Assembly: GCF_013377085.1 (NCBI RefSeq)
Contig: NZ_JACAAX010000026.1
Coordinates: 23,654 to 87,653, forward strand
Origin: Rhodoplanes sp.
GTDB lineage: Bacteria; Pseudomonadota; Alphaproteobacteria; Rhizobiales; Xanthobacteraceae
DNA length: 64,000 nucleotides
Direction of reading: 5' to 3'
Part shown: in pieces, positions 19,523 to 31,243 of the stretch
How the letters are laid out: each line of letters starts with the position of its first letter
How positions within the stretch are numbered: position 1 is the first letter of the stretch
Notes under the pieces: model-generated
The model's input: the letters and a program-made list of their open reading frames with translations, nothing else
What the model was told of the DNA's origin: nothing
The model's database searches: none
Translations under genes and position numbers: made by a program

Positions 19523-20031
19523 TGGTCCGCTTCACTATCGAACCGCTCGGGGCACACGACAGATCGACTTTTGCCTGTGGCGTCGATGCGCTCGACCAAT
19601 ATCTTCGCACACGAGCGTCTCAGGACGTCAAAAAGCTCGTCGCAAGTTGTCTGGTCGCTGTCGAAGAAGGCACCGGCACGTTGGCCGGCTATTACACCCT
19701 CGCCGCCTCGAGCGTTCGCGCCGACGATCTTCCGCCCGAGATTCTCAAGCGGCTCCCGCGTTACCCGGTTCTCCCGACGGTGCTCGTCGGCCGGCTCGCG
19801 GTCGACCGTGGATTTCGCGGAAAAGGTCTCGGCAGCGTGCTCCTTGCCGATGCGGCTCTCCGCGTTCTGAAGGGCGACGTAAAAGCGTTCGCGCTGATCG
19901 TCGACGCAAAGGACGAAAATGCCGCCGCGTTCTGCCGGCACCAGGGATTTCGTCCCTTCACGAGCCGACCGACGACGCTCTTCCTGCCGCTCGGAACCAT
20001 CAAGAAGGGCGTCGATGCCGAAGTGATTTAG
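19522..20031 (+). CDS. GNAT-family toxin (TacT/AtaT-like acetyltransferase)
   Basis: A 169-residue GNAT acetyltransferase paired with a DUF1778 antitoxin. Such toxins (TacT, AtaT, ItaT) acetylate the amino group of aminoacyl-tRNA and stop translation. The acetyl-CoA loop is GRLAVDRGFRGKGLGSVLL. N-terminal landmarks are FACGVDALDQYLRTRASQD and AGYYTLAASSV. In TacT-like toxins a catalytic tyrosine sits in an FY...GF segment near the C-terminus; here that segment reads AAFCRHQGF, with Cys at the tyrosine position, so full activity is uncertain. ATG 19522 overlaps the antitoxin stop; GTG 19519 is an alternative. Confidence 0.9.
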
Positions 20032-20200
20032 TGTCGACAGGGTCGGCGTGACCAGGAACGTTCAGGTGCTCCACCGTCGCCGCCCGCTCGGCGCCATCCT
20101 ACGGTAACGTAAATACCGAGAACCTGCCGCCATGATCGCGACCCTGTGCGCGCGCTGTTAGAGTAGGGTCCGCTTGCTCTGCCCGTTGATGGGGGTCGCA

Positions 20201-20932
20201 ATGCGGCTCGGCTCGGTTCTCGCGGTTGTCGCGTTTGTCTTCGCCGGGGCTGTCGTCGGCGCGATGTCCTCCGCGGCTCGTGCCGAGACGGCGGGCGTGA
20301 AGCGCGCCGCGGTTCCGCCCCAGCTCGCGACGTCGTTCCTATATACCTCCTCCGGCATATTTGAGCAGTTCCGGAAAGGCCCGCCGATCGTAATTCGCCC
20401 GCAGGCGGAGGTCGAGCCGACACGACACGTAGAGGCGAAGGACTGGAAATCGCCCTATTGCACGGACTGGTCCGACGGCTGCACACGCTGTGTCCGGCGC
20501 CGGGCGCGCGACGCGCCGGTCTGCGTTCCCCACAATCCGGACTTCACCGACGTGGAGTGCAGCCGGCGCGGCATCACGTGCATCGCCGATGACCCGAGGG
20601 CCACGAAACAATTGTGCCACGGCTTGCACTTCTTTCAGGTTCTCCGAAAGCCGAGTGTGGGCAGGGTGCGGCGGAATTATCATTACGCGCCGTGGGAACT
20701 CGCCCTCGACGACCGCGGGATCTGGGAGAAGAACGGGGGGATGAGCCATCAGGAATCGCTCGATCACACCCGGGGAGGCCAGCCGTGGAACTGGATTCCG
20801 GTCGACGACATCGTGCCCGGTGTCATCGCGGAGAGGCTGCGAATACAGGCGCATGAGGATCTGCCGGACCTGCCGACGATCTATTGCGAGGGATGGGAGA
20901 AGACCGCCAGGGAGCGGGGGTGGATAAAATGA
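20201..20932 (+). CDS. Cysteine-rich exported protein of unknown function
   Basis: A 243-residue protein that I do not recognise. It has a signal peptide (MRLGSVLAVVAFVFAGAVVG, cleavage probably near ARAETA). The mature part carries a cysteine cluster between residues 85 and 150 (PYCTDWSDGCTRCVRR, VCVPHN, VECSRRGITCIADD, QLCHG) and one more cysteine near the C-terminus (IYCEGWEKTA). The aromatic-rich middle part (NYHYAPWELALDDRGIWEKN) suggests a folded periplasmic domain held by disulfides. It lies inside the ccrM-flanked islet after the toxin, on the same strand but 170 bp away. Less biased codon use than its neighbours fits acquired DNA. Confidence 0.7.
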   Translation: MRLGSVLAVVAFVFAGAVVGAMSSAARAETAGVKRAAVPPQLATSFLYTSSGIFEQFRKGPPIVIRPQAEVEPTRHVEAKDWKSPYCTDWSDGCTRCVRRRARDAPVCVPHNPDFTDVECSRRGITCIADDPRATKQLCHGLHFFQVLRKPSVGRVRRNYHYAPWELALDDRGIWEKNGGMSHQESLDHTRGGQPWNWIPVDDIVPGVIAERLRIQAHEDLPDLPTIYCEGWEKTARERGWIK

Positions 20933-20953
20933 CGGGGCCGGCTCGGCCGCGTC

Positions 20954-23310
<2,357 letters not shown>

Positions 23311-23324
23311 GCAAAGGACGAAAC

Positions 23325-23678
23325 ATGATCATCGAGCTGGTGACCTTCGAGTCGCCCGCGGGTTGGGACCGCGCCCGCGTGCTCGCCGATGCCGAGACCA
23401 CGATCCCGAAATGGACCGCCAACCGCGAGCTCGTGCGCAAGCACTTCATGCTGGGGATCGGCGAGGCCGAAGGCACCGGCGGCGGCATCTATGTCTGGCC
23501 GTCCGTCGAGGCGGCGCAGCGGGCGCACGACGACGCTTGGCGCGAGGGCGTGAAGCGCCGCACCGGCGGCTATCCGACCATCCGGTATTTCGATCTCATG
23601 CTGTTGATCGACAACGAGCACGACCGGGTCACCGCCTTCGACGCCGACGGCCAGCCGCGCGAGCGCCTGCCGGCCTGA
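23325..23678 (+). CDS. Small conserved protein, possible dimeric alpha/beta-barrel (YdhR-like)
   Basis: A 117-residue cytoplasmic protein starting MIIELVTFESPAGWDRARVL, with segments RKHFMLGIGEAEGTGGGIYVWPSVEAAQRAHDD and IRYFDLMLLIDNE. The pattern of strand, helix, a glycine turn followed by YVWPS, then a helix, is that of ferredoxin-like dimeric barrel proteins related to YdhR-type monooxygenases. No cofactor site is evident, and I cannot assign a reaction. The ATG lies 14 bp after the metallopeptidase stop, preceded by AAAGGACG. Confidence 0.7.
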   Translation: MIIELVTFESPAGWDRARVLADAETTIPKWTANRELVRKHFMLGIGEAEGTGGGIYVWPSVEAAQRAHDDAWREGVKRRTGGYPTIRYFDLMLLIDNEHDRVTAFDADGQPRERLPA

Positions 23679-23789
23679 CGGCGCCTGCTTTTCCACCGCG
23701 GCGATTGACGCCCGTGAGGGCGCACGCCATCGTGGCGCCGCCGGTCCGTCAGCGTCGGGCGCGGACGGGCCGGCACGACGGAGACACGC

Positions 23790-24353
23790 ATGGCCGGCCT
23801 CGACGATTCGCGGCAGTTCGTCCCGCTCAAGATCGCGGTGCTCACGGTGTCGGACACCCGCACGCCCGAGGACGACAAGTCCGGCGCCACGCTGGTCGAG
23901 CGCATCACGGCGGCCGGCCACACGCTGGCGGCGCGCGCCATCGTGGTCGACGACATCGCCGCGATCCGCAGCCGGGTCGAAACCTGGATCGCCGATCCCG
24001 AGATCGACGTGGTGATCACCACGGGCGGCACCGGCTTCACCGGGCGCGACGTCACGCCGGAAGCGGTCGAGCCGCTGTTCGAGAAGCGCATGGACGCCTT
24101 CTCGAGCCTGTTCCTGCTGGTCAGCTTCCAGAAGATCGGCACCTCGGCGATCCAGACCCGGGCGACCGCCGGCGTCGCCCGCGCCACCTACGTGTTCTGC
24201 CTGCCGGGCTCGCCGGGCGCCTGCAAGGACGCCTGGGACGCCATTTTGGTGCACCAGCTCGACTACCGCTACCGCCCCTGCAACTTCGTCGAGATCATGC
24301 CGCGCCTCGACGAGCATCTGCGCCGCCCCAAGTCCAAGGGCGCGACGGCGTAG
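23790..24353 (+). CDS. moaB: Molybdenum cofactor biosynthesis protein B
   Basis: A 187-residue MoaB/MogA-type protein that adenylylates molybdopterin during molybdenum cofactor assembly. Family landmarks are KIAVLTVSDTRTPEDDKSGA, VITTGGTGFTGRDVTPEAV, SFQKIGTSAIQTRATAGVAR and VFCLPGSPGACKDAWD. The start gives the standard rhizobial N-terminus. Other cofactor genes (moaD, moaE) are about 29 kb further on, so the pathway is dispersed. Confidence 0.95.
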   Translation: MAGLDDSRQFVPLKIAVLTVSDTRTPEDDKSGATLVERITAAGHTLAARAIVVDDIAAIRSRVETWIADPEIDVVITTGGTGFTGRDVTPEAVEPLFEKRMDAFSSLFLLVSFQKIGTSAIQTRATAGVARATYVFCLPGSPGACKDAWDAILVHQLDYRYRPCNFVEIMPRLDEHLRRPKSKGATA

Positions 24354-24358
24354 AGGCT

Positions 24359-24482
24359 GTCGTTCCGGGGCGGCGCAAAAGCGCCGAGCCCGGAACCCAT
24401 AGCCCCTGCCTCTCGTGAGCCACCAACACCGGGCGTATGGATTCCGGGCTCGCGGACCTGCCGTTCCGCGCCCCGGAATGAC
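24359..24482. repeat. Dispersed palindromic repeat, family B
   Basis: The element fills the gap between the convergent moaB and MarR-GNAT genes. It has the family B ends: GTCGTTCCGGGG at the left and CCCCGGAATGAC at the right, with GAGCCCGGAACCCATAG and ATGGATTCCGGGCTCGCGG inside. Confidence 0.8.
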
Positions 24483-24500
24483 GGGTCGAAGGGCCTCCCG

Positions 24501-25490
24501 CTACGCCAGCTCCAGCTCCCAGGTTTCTCCCAACAGCTCGTGTGCGAACGCGCAATGCGGCTCCTGCTTCACCAGGGTGAAGCCGAGCGACGCGTAGAGG
24601 CCGCGCGCCTCCACAAGAATGCTCTGGGTCCACAGCGAGATTTTTCGGTAGCGCCGCTCGCGGGCGAAGCGGATGCACGCCTCGACCAGCTTGCGGCCGA
24701 GGCCAAGGCCGCGCGCCTCCGGCACGACGAGCAGGAGCCGCAGCTTGGCGATCTCGTCGCCGCCGTCGACCAGGAACACGCTGCCGACCGGGGTGCCGTC
24801 ACGCTCGGCGATCCAGCAATTTTCGCGCGACGGATCGAAGCGGCGGAGGAAGTCGGCGAGAATGTCCGCGACCAGCGCCTCGAAGGCCGCGCCCCAGCCC
24901 TGCTCGGCGCCGTAGACGGCGGCGTGGCTCGCCAGCACGAAGCCCATGTCGCCGGTGCGGTGCGGGCGCAGCACGACGGCCGCGGCTCCGCCGTCGGGCG
25001 CCATCGTCGTCTCGATGGTGCGCATCGCCGCGACCAGCCGCTGCTGCGCCGCCTCGGGCAGCGGCGCCAGCATGGCGGCGACCTGCGCCGCGGAGCGGCG
25101 GTCGAGGTCCCGGAAGGCGTCGAGTCCCGCGGGGCTGAGGGTGAGGAGGCTCTGCCGCCCGTCCTGCGGCGACGGGCTTTTTGCGACCAGCCCGGTCTTC
25201 TCGAACCGCTTCAGGATGCGGCTGAGATAGCCGTGGTCGAGGCCGAGGCTGGTCGCGATCGCGGTTGCCGTGGTGCCGGGCCCCCTCTCGGGGACTTGGG
25301 CGAGCTCGTAGAGCACCCGCGCCTCGGTGAGCGAGTAGGGCGTGTCGACCAGCCCGTCCTGCAGGAGGCCGATCCGGCGCGTATAGGCCCGGTTGAAGCG
25401 GCGCACTGCATCGAGGCGGGCAGGGGGCGGATTTGTCGAAGGGGGCGCAGCCGACAGGGCCGTCTCGGTCGTCGCCGTCTTGGTCGTCAT
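24501..25490 (-). CDS. MarR-type regulator fused to GNAT acetyltransferase
   Basis: A 329-residue two-domain protein. Residues about 30-165 form a MarR winged helix (YSLTEARVLYELAQ, LDHGYLSRILKRFEKTGL and wing KSPSPQDGRQSLLTLS). Residues about 175-329 form a GNAT acetyltransferase with CWIAERDGTPVGSVFLV, the acetyl-CoA loop LLVVPEARGLGLGRKLVEAC, and LYASLGFTLVKQEPH. This fusion is known in bacteria; the substrate is unknown. The start at 25490 is chosen over a more upstream in-frame start. A strong palindrome 50 bp upstream is a likely autoregulatory operator. Confidence 0.93.
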   Translation of the reverse strand: MTTKTATTETALSAAPPSTNPPPARLDAVRRFNRAYTRRIGLLQDGLVDTPYSLTEARVLYELAQVPERGPGTTATAIATSLGLDHGYLSRILKRFEKTGLVAKSPSPQDGRQSLLTLSPAGLDAFRDLDRRSAAQVAAMLAPLPEAAQQRLVAAMRTIETTMAPDGGAAAVVLRPHRTGDMGFVLASHAAVYGAEQGWGAAFEALVADILADFLRRFDPSRENCWIAERDGTPVGSVFLVDGGDEIAKLRLLLVVPEARGLGLGRKLVEACIRFARERRYRKISLWTQSILVEARGLYASLGFTLVKQEPHCAFAHELLGETWELELA

Positions 25491-25540
25491 GGTCACCTCG
25501 CTCGACACGCAGCGATACGAACGGGTGTCACGATCAGACA

Positions 25541-25563
25541 ATTAGTTGACCAAGTCAAATAAT
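25541..25563. promoter_or_regulatory. MarR-type operator upstream of the MarR-GNAT gene
   Basis: A perfect 23-bp palindrome ATTA-n-TTGAC-nnn-GTCAA-n-TAAT. The TTGAC/GTCAA half-sites are typical of MarR-family operators. It lies 51 bp upstream of the MarR-GNAT start, between that gene and the glycosyltransferase gene, so it probably mediates autoregulation. Confidence 0.7.
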
Positions 25564-25564
25564 A

Positions 25565-26155
25565 TCAGAGGATCGTCTCGTCGGGGGAGATCACCCCGCT
25601 GCGCAGCCGCACCAGCCGGCGGCTGCCGAGCCGGCCCAGCAGGGCGCTCTCGCTGTTCTCCTGGTCCGGATGGCCGCCGAGCGAGTCGTAGAACCGCTTG
25701 TTGATCAGAAGCCCCTGGTCGGGACTCGGGCGGCGGCGGACCGCCTCGCGCATCAGCGCCAGCGCCTGGCCGGCCAGCGACGGCCCGGCGCGCCCCAACG
25801 GCTCGGCCCGGAAAACGGCGGCCGTGTCGATGCGGCCGCGCCGCTCGGCATCCTCGACGAACCGCGTGGTCTCCTCGATCCAGCCGCTGTCCGGCATGGT
25901 GCCGGGGCGCAGGAACAAGAGCCAAGGGCTGCGCGCCGCCGCCACCGCGTCGCGCAGCCGCGCTCCGAGCGGCGCGGTCGAGACCAGCACGGTGCAGCCG
26001 GCGATCTCGGCGACCTGCGCAGTATCGTCCTGGGAGCCGCCCTCGGCGACGATCACCTCGCGCACCGTGCCGGCCACAGCCGCGCCGACCAGCGCAGCAA
26101 GGGTGCGAACCAGCGGCCGCTCGCAATCGCGGGCCGGAATGACGACGCTCAGCAT
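25565..26155 (-). CDS. Family 2 glycosyltransferase-like protein
   Basis: A 196-residue protein with the GT-A fold start MLSVVIPARDCERPLVRTLA and REVIVAEGGSQDDTAQVAE, then GARLRDAVAAARSPWLLFLRPGT in the region where GT2 enzymes bind the sugar nucleotide. The classical DxD is replaced by RPG. Rhizobial homologues of this short type are called glycosyl transferase, but the acceptor is unknown. It ends just downstream of the MarR-type palindrome and is read in the same direction as the MarR-GNAT gene. Confidence 0.8.
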   Translation of the reverse strand: MLSVVIPARDCERPLVRTLAALVGAAVAGTVREVIVAEGGSQDDTAQVAEIAGCTVLVSTAPLGARLRDAVAAARSPWLLFLRPGTMPDSGWIEETTRFVEDAERRGRIDTAAVFRAEPLGRAGPSLAGQALALMREAVRRRPSPDQGLLINKRFYDSLGGHPDQENSESALLGRLGSRRLVRLRSGVISPDETIL

Positions 26156-26302
26156 GACCTCGTGCCCTGCCTTCCCGCGGCCACTATAGTGATGCGGCAG
26201 CCAAAACTCGATCGCATCGCGAGAATTTCCGCGCCCGGCGGGGGATCGACATCACGGTTAATTGTTCTTGTTTTGTTCGTGTCCGATGACTAGATTCCGC
26301 TC

Positions 26303-27460
26303 ATGAGCGCAACCTCCGCCCTTCGCCGCCTGCCCGCCCCGGCCCCCACCGAGCCCCGTCTCGGCGCCGACGCCGCCTCCCCGCCGACAGCCCCGATCGC
26401 GCCGGATCGGCGGCGCGGCCGCGGCGCCGTGTCGAACCAGACCGGCCGCTTCGAGCCGGTCGCCCGCGTCGCCTTCGACGACGGCTGGCAGAGCCTCGAC
26501 GAGCTGCCGCCCTTCGCCACCACGGTGGCGACCGACACGGCCCGCAAGGTGATCACCAGGAACGAGTCGCCCGACATCTCGTTCGACCGCTCGATCAACC
26601 CCTATCGCGGCTGCGAGCACGGCTGCGTCTACTGCTTCGCCCGGCCGACCCACGCCTATCTGGGCCTGTCGCCCGGCCTCGACTTCGAATCGAAGCTGTT
26701 CATGAAGCCGGACGCGCCCGAGCTTCTGGAGCGCGAGCTGTCGATGCGCGGCTATGTGCCGAAGACCATCGCGATCGGCACCAACACCGACCCGTACCAG
26801 CCGATCGAGCGCAAGACCGGCCTGATGCGGCGCATCCTCGAGGTGCTGGAGAAGGCCGGCCACCCGGTCGGCATCGTCACCAAGTCGGACCTGATTCGTC
26901 GCGATCTCGACATTCTGTCGCGCATGGCGGAGCGACGGCTGGTCCGCGTCGCCGTGTCGGTGACGACCCTCGATCCGGCGCTGGCGCGCACCATGGAGCC
27001 GCGGGCGCCGACGCCGTCGCGCCGGCTCGCCGCCCTGCGGGCGCTCGCCGAGGCCGGCGTCCCGGCGACCGTGATGGTCGCGCCCGTGGTGCCGGCCATC
27101 AACGACGCCGAGATCGAGCGCATCCTCGATGCCGCCGCGGCGGCCGGTGTCGAAGGCGCCGGCTACGTGCTGCTGCGGTTGCCGCTGGAGGTGCGCGATC
27201 TGTTCCGCGAATGGCTGGTCACGCATTTCCCCGACCGCGAGCGCCACGTCTTCACGCTGATCCGCCAGATGCGCGGCGGCAAGGACTACGACGCCAAGTT
27301 CGGCCAGCGCATGACCGGCTCGGGCCCCTATGCCTGGATGCTGGGCCGCCGCTTCGAAAAGGCCTGCGACCGGCTCGGCCTCAATCTTCGCCGCACCGCC
27401 CTGACGGTCGAGCATTTTACGCCGCCCGCAAAAGCGTCGAAGCAGCTCGAGATGTTCTGA
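26303..27460 (+). CDS. PA0069-family radical SAM protein
   Basis: A 385-residue iron-sulfur protein of the SplB-like radical SAM group known as the PA0069 family. The 4Fe-4S motif is [17 protein letters not shown] (C-x3-C-x2-C). Other landmarks are [56 protein letters not shown] and [20 protein letters not shown]. The first 60 residues are a disordered, proline-rich segment. The reaction is not established for the family. It is transcribed towards rnhB, 143 bp away. Confidence 0.92.
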   Translation: MSATSALRRLPAPAPTEPRLGADAASPPTAPIAPDRRRGRGAVSNQTGRFEPVARVAFDDGWQSLDELPPFATTVATDTARKVITRNESPDISFDRSINPYRGCEHGCVYCFARPTHAYLGLSPGLDFESKLFMKPDAPELLERELSMRGYVPKTIAIGTNTDPYQPIERKTGLMRRILEVLEKAGHPVGIVTKSDLIRRDLDILSRMAERRLVRVAVSVTTLDPALARTMEPRAPTPSRRLAALRALAEAGVPATVMVAPVVPAINDAEIERILDAAAAAGVEGAGYVLLRLPLEVRDLFREWLVTHFPDRERHVFTLIRQMRGGKDYDAKFGQRMTGSGPYAWMLGRRFEKACDRLGLNLRRTALTVEHFTPPAKASKQLEMF

Positions 27461-27602
27461 GACGGGCCTGCGCCGGCTTGCTGCGGAGCGTGTCATCGGG
27501 CGGGCCGAAGGCAGCCGGACCGGCTGCGCGACGCCCCCGAAAGGGCAAATCCGTCCTGTCCGGGCGGTTGCCTCCATTGCTCTTTCCGACCACCCTCACA
27601 CT

Positions 27603-28277
27603 ATGAGTCGCCGTCCGGATCCCGCCGCCACGCCGCGCCTGCCGCTTGCCGAGGAGCCGGTGCGCCCGACATTTTTGCGCGAACGGCGTGCCTTGAAACG
27701 CGGGCTGTGGCCGGTCGCCGGTTGCGACGAGGCCGGCCGCGGGCCGCTGGCCGGACCCGTGGTGGCCGCCGCCGTGATCCTCGACCCGAAGAGAATCCCG
27801 CGTGGGCTCGACGATTCCAAGAAGCTCACGGCGGAGCGCCGCGCCGTTCTCTATGAGCGCATCTGCGCCGTGGCCGAGGTCGGCATCGCGCTCGGCTCGA
27901 CCGCCCGCATCGACCGCGACAATATCCGCCAGGCCTCGCTGTGGGCGCTGGCGCGTGCCGTCCGGGCGCTGCCGATCGCGCCGAAGCTCGTCTTCGTCGA
28001 CGGCTGCGACCGCATCGATGCCGGCTGCGACTGCGAGGCCGTGGTCTCCGGCGACGCCCTGGTGCTGTCCATCGCGGCCGCCTCGATCGTCGCCAAGGTG
28101 ACGCGCGACCGGCTGATGGAGCAGGTCGGTGCCGCCTGTCCGGGCTATGGGTTCGAACGCCACATGGGCTACGGCGTCCCCGCGCACAAGCGGGCCCTGG
28201 TCGAGTTCGGTGCGACCCCGCATCACCGCCGCTCCTTCGCGCCGGTGCGGGCGGTGTGCGGCGAATCCACCGCCTAA
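27603..28277 (+). CDS. rnhB: Ribonuclease HII
   Basis: RNase HII cuts the RNA strand of RNA-DNA hybrids and removes single ribonucleotides from DNA. It has 224 residues. The active-site start is [23 protein letters not shown], followed by [18 protein letters not shown] and [31 protein letters not shown] and [11 protein letters not shown] complete the signature. The ATG at 27603 leaves about 35 residues of basic N-terminal extension, normal for rhizobial enzymes. Confidence 0.96.
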   Translation: MSRRPDPAATPRLPLAEEPVRPTFLRERRALKRGLWPVAGCDEAGRGPLAGPVVAAAVILDPKRIPRGLDDSKKLTAERRAVLYERICAVAEVGIALGSTARIDRDNIRQASLWALARAVRALPIAPKLVFVDGCDRIDAGCDCEAVVSGDALVLSIAAASIVAKVTRDRLMEQVGAACPGYGFERHMGYGVPAHKRALVEFGATPHHRRSFAPVRAVCGESTA

Positions 28278-28477
28278 GAGCCTGGCGCAAGCCCCGTGGA
28301 CGCCGATGCGGCATCCGGCGTGCACCGGATCGCTTCCTAGACGGGGCGGGGTTTGCTACCACGCTGAGCACGGCCGGCGCCCCCGGACGGCCGCCGCCAG
28401 GGTGCCGCCGCGGGGACGGCGCCCATGATCCCGTTCCGCTCCCGTCCCGACGCCCGAACCGCGACGAACTGCCGCCG

Positions 28478-29974
28478 ATGTTGCACGTCTCCCTGTTCGT
28501 CGAGCTGATCCGCGCCAATCCGCGCCTCGTGGTGTGGACGGCCGCGCTCGTCCAGGCGACGCTGTGGTGGCTGGTGCCGACGCTGTTCTACTCGGCGCCG
28601 CCCGGCAATCTGCCGCTGATGATCGCGGTCGGCCACGAGTTCCAGCTCGGCTCCTATTGGGGGCCGCCGCTGGCGAGCTGGCTCGCCGAGATCGCCTTCG
28701 CGATCGCCGGGACGGCCGGCGTCTATCTGCTCTCGCAGGCCTGCGTGATCTCGACCTATTGGGGCGTGTTCACGCTCGGCCGCGCCATCGTCGGTGCCCA
28801 GCACGCCGCCATGGCGGTGCTGCTGATGGTCGGCATCGCCGCGCTCACCGTGCCGACGCCGGATTTCGGGCCGCCCATTCTTGCGATGCCGCTCACCGTC
28901 TTCGTGCTGCGGCATTACTGGCGGGTGATCGGGGAGGGACGGCGCAGCGCCTGGTATGTCCTGGCGGTCGGGCTCGCGCTGCTGCTGCTCACCATGTATG
29001 CGGGCCTGATCCTGCTCGCGGCCATCGCCATCTTCACCGGGACGAGCCGGCGCGGCCGCGAGATGCTGCTCGGCATCGAGCCCTGGGTGGGGCTGTTCCT
29101 GATCGGCGTCATCGTGTTTCCGCACCTTTTGTGGGTCGACATGTCGGGCATGTGGGGCGTGTGGACGGGGCGCTACGGCGTGGCGGCGCTCGATCCGCTG
29201 CTGCAGGGCGGCCAGCTCCTGGGCGGCCTGGTGCTCGCCCATGTGGGTGCGCTGCTGCTCGCCTTGATCGCGGTCGGCCTGCGTCCGCCCAAGGACAAGG
29301 CTCCGACATTCGCGCGAAAACCCATCACCGGGCTGGAGCGCCGTTTCGTGCTGTTCTTTGCCGCGGCACTGCCGCTCGCCGCGATCACGATCGGCGCCTT
29401 CATGGGCGACCGCGGGCCGATCGGCGGGCTCGGGCCCTATGTGGTGCTGTCCGGCCTCGCCATCGTGGTCCTGGCCGGCAACACCATCGTGCTGCAGCGA
29501 CAGGGCCTCACCAGCATCGCCTGGAGCCTCCTGCTGGTGGCGCCGCCCGTGATCGCCGCCGCCGCGGTCGCGGTCCTGCCGTTCGTCTCCACGACGGACG
29601 TGCCGATCTCCCAGCCGGCCAATGCGATCGGAAAATTCTTCGGCGAGACCTTCGAGCGCCGCACCGGCAAGCCGCTGGCGATCGTCGCCGGCGAGCCGCG
29701 GCTGGCCAGCCTGGTCGCCATCGCGGCGCCGTCGCGGCCGAGCTTCTATTTCGACGCGGCGCCCGACCGCACCCCCTGGATCAACGGCGACGAGCTGCGC
29801 CGCAAGGGCGCGATCGTGCTGTGGCCGACCACCGACACCTCGACGACGGTGCCGCCCGACATCAAGGCGCGCTTCCCCGACCTGGTGGCCGAGGTCCCGC
29901 AGACCTTCACCCGCGTCGTGCAGGGCCGCCTGCCGCTGATGCGCATCGGCTGGGGCATGCTGCGCCCGCAGTGA
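28478..29974 (+). CDS. GT39/ArnT-like integral membrane glycosyltransferase
   Basis: A 498-residue protein with about ten predicted membrane helices. The first periplasmic loop after helix 1 (LFYSAPPGNLPLMIAVGHEFQLGSYWGPPLASWLAEI) corresponds to the active-site loop of GT39/GT83 polyprenyl-phosphate sugar transferases, though the usual DE pair is not obvious. A soluble C-terminal part follows residue 370. The protein probably moves a sugar from a lipid carrier to an envelope acceptor. The start at 28478 is placed before the first helix; the longer open frame overlaps rnhB. Confidence 0.8.
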   Translation: MLHVSLFVELIRANPRLVVWTAALVQATLWWLVPTLFYSAPPGNLPLMIAVGHEFQLGSYWGPPLASWLAEIAFAIAGTAGVYLLSQACVISTYWGVFTLGRAIVGAQHAAMAVLLMVGIAALTVPTPDFGPPILAMPLTVFVLRHYWRVIGEGRRSAWYVLAVGLALLLLTMYAGLILLAAIAIFTGTSRRGREMLLGIEPWVGLFLIGVIVFPHLLWVDMSGMWGVWTGRYGVAALDPLLQGGQLLGGLVLAHVGALLLALIAVGLRPPKDKAPTFARKPITGLERRFVLFFAAALPLAAITIGAFMGDRGPIGGLGPYVVLSGLAIVVLAGNTIVLQRQGLTSIAWSLLLVAPPVIAAAAVAVLPFVSTTDVPISQPANAIGKFFGETFERRTGKPLAIVAGEPRLASLVAIAAPSRPSFYFDAAPDRTPWINGDELRRKGAIVLWPTTDTSTTVPPDIKARFPDLVAEVPQTFTRVVQGRLPLMRIGWGMLRPQ

Positions 29975-29996
29975 GGGGCGCTTGCGCCTCCGGTCA

Positions 29997-31241
29997 CTAC
30001 GTTTTGATGGCGGCCCAGAGGCTCGAACTGGTGGTGCCGCCCGACCACAGCCAGCCCCATGCTCCGCACGCCGCCGCCGCGATGATCGGCGGTGAGATCC
30101 AGTCCCAGACGCGGGTTCCGACGGGCAAGTGAACGACACTGCTGGCGGCGCGAAAGCCACCGGCCGCGAAATCGACCGGGTTCTCGCCGCCCAGGCTGGC
30201 CGGCAGGGTGATCGTGGCCCGGGCGAGCATCTCGAGGCCGAACGCGACGAGAACGAGCGCGGCCAGCCCGGCCAGGAGCCCCTGTGCCGTCATCTCGACG
30301 GCCATCTGGCGGCGCACCTGGCCACTGCTCCAGCCGAGCACGCGCAGGAGCGCCAGCTCCCGCCGGCGCTCGGAGACGACGCCGAGCACCAGCATGGCGC
30401 CCAAGGCCAGCGCAGCAGCCGCACCGACGCCGACCGCAATCGGACCGAAGCGGCCGATCGTCTGCGAGACCCCGCCGAACAGTTGCAGCATGGTTCCGGG
30501 CGAGGCGACCGAGGCGTGCGGCAGCCAGCCGGCAATGCGCTGTTTCACCGTCTCGGTGTCGGCAATGTCGGCGACGTCGAGGAAGACCTGATTGACCAGC
30601 CCCTCGGGCAGCCCGGCGAGCGTGCGGGCCTCGCCGATGTCCATGTAGAAGTTGCTCGATGCGATCTGGCTGCCTTCCTTGATGTCGATCACGCCGACGA
30701 CCGTGAAGGTCTTGCCGCCGATCTCGACGGTGCGGCCGGGATCGAGGCGGTAGAAGGCGCCGTAGTGCCGCTCGACGAGGATCTCCGGCTTGCCGGCCTC
30801 CGGCAGGCGGCCGTTGATCAGCCACTCCCGTATCCGGCCCGGACCGAGCGCGGGAGCATTCGGGTCGAGCGGGATGCCGCTGATCGAATAGAAGCGGCCG
30901 GCACCCAGATTCCAGAGCAGCACGAAGCCGGCGCTTTGTGACACGCCCGGCTCGGAGGCGAGCCGGGTCGCTTCCTCCTGCGTGATCGGCTGCGCCGAGT
31001 AGGGCAGCATGATGCCCATCTGCTTCGGGACGGACGTCTGGACGGCGTTGCGCTGCACGATCAGGTTTGCGCCGAGGCTGCGGAACGGGACGGTCGCGAC
31101 GTCGGCGAAGGAGCGCCCGAGGACATCGAGCATGACGACGAGGGTGGCCGCGAGCGCGATGCCGCCGACCAGAAGCGCGGTTCGCCGCCAGCGATAGGTC
31201 AGCTCGTTCGCCAGGTAGCGCCAGTGCACGAGGCGGCACAT
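29997..31241 (-). CDS. MacB/FtsX-type ABC transporter permease
   Basis: A 414-residue permease of the MacB/LolC type. It has one N-terminal helix (TALLVGGIALAATLVVMLDVLG), a large periplasmic domain (about residues 45-260) and three C-terminal helices beginning FGPIAVGVGAAAALALGAML, with the FtsX-like segment SERRRELALLRVLGWSSGQV between helices. It is the last gene of a four-gene minus-strand operon (permease, ATPase, thioredoxin-like protein, permease) and starts 2 bp after the preceding stop. The two permeases probably form a heterodimer with the ATPase. Substrate unknown. Confidence 0.9.
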   Translation of the reverse strand: MCRLVHWRYLANELTYRWRRTALLVGGIALAATLVVMLDVLGRSFADVATVPFRSLGANLIVQRNAVQTSVPKQMGIMLPYSAQPITQEEATRLASEPGVSQSAGFVLLWNLGAGRFYSISGIPLDPNAPALGPGRIREWLINGRLPEAGKPEILVERHYGAFYRLDPGRTVEIGGKTFTVVGVIDIKEGSQIASSNFYMDIGEARTLAGLPEGLVNQVFLDVADIADTETVKQRIAGWLPHASVASPGTMLQLFGGVSQTIGRFGPIAVGVGAAAALALGAMLVLGVVSERRRELALLRVLGWSSGQVRRQMAVEMTAQGLLAGLAALVLVAFGLEMLARATITLPASLGGENPVDFAAGGFRAASSVVHLPVGTRVWDWISPPIIAAAACGAWGWLWSGGTTSSSLWAAIKT

Positions 31242-31243
31242 CG

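Noticed and set aside
27417..28325. 302-codon minus-strand open frame over rnhB
   Set aside because: Shadow of rnhB; no conserved domain and implausible composition.
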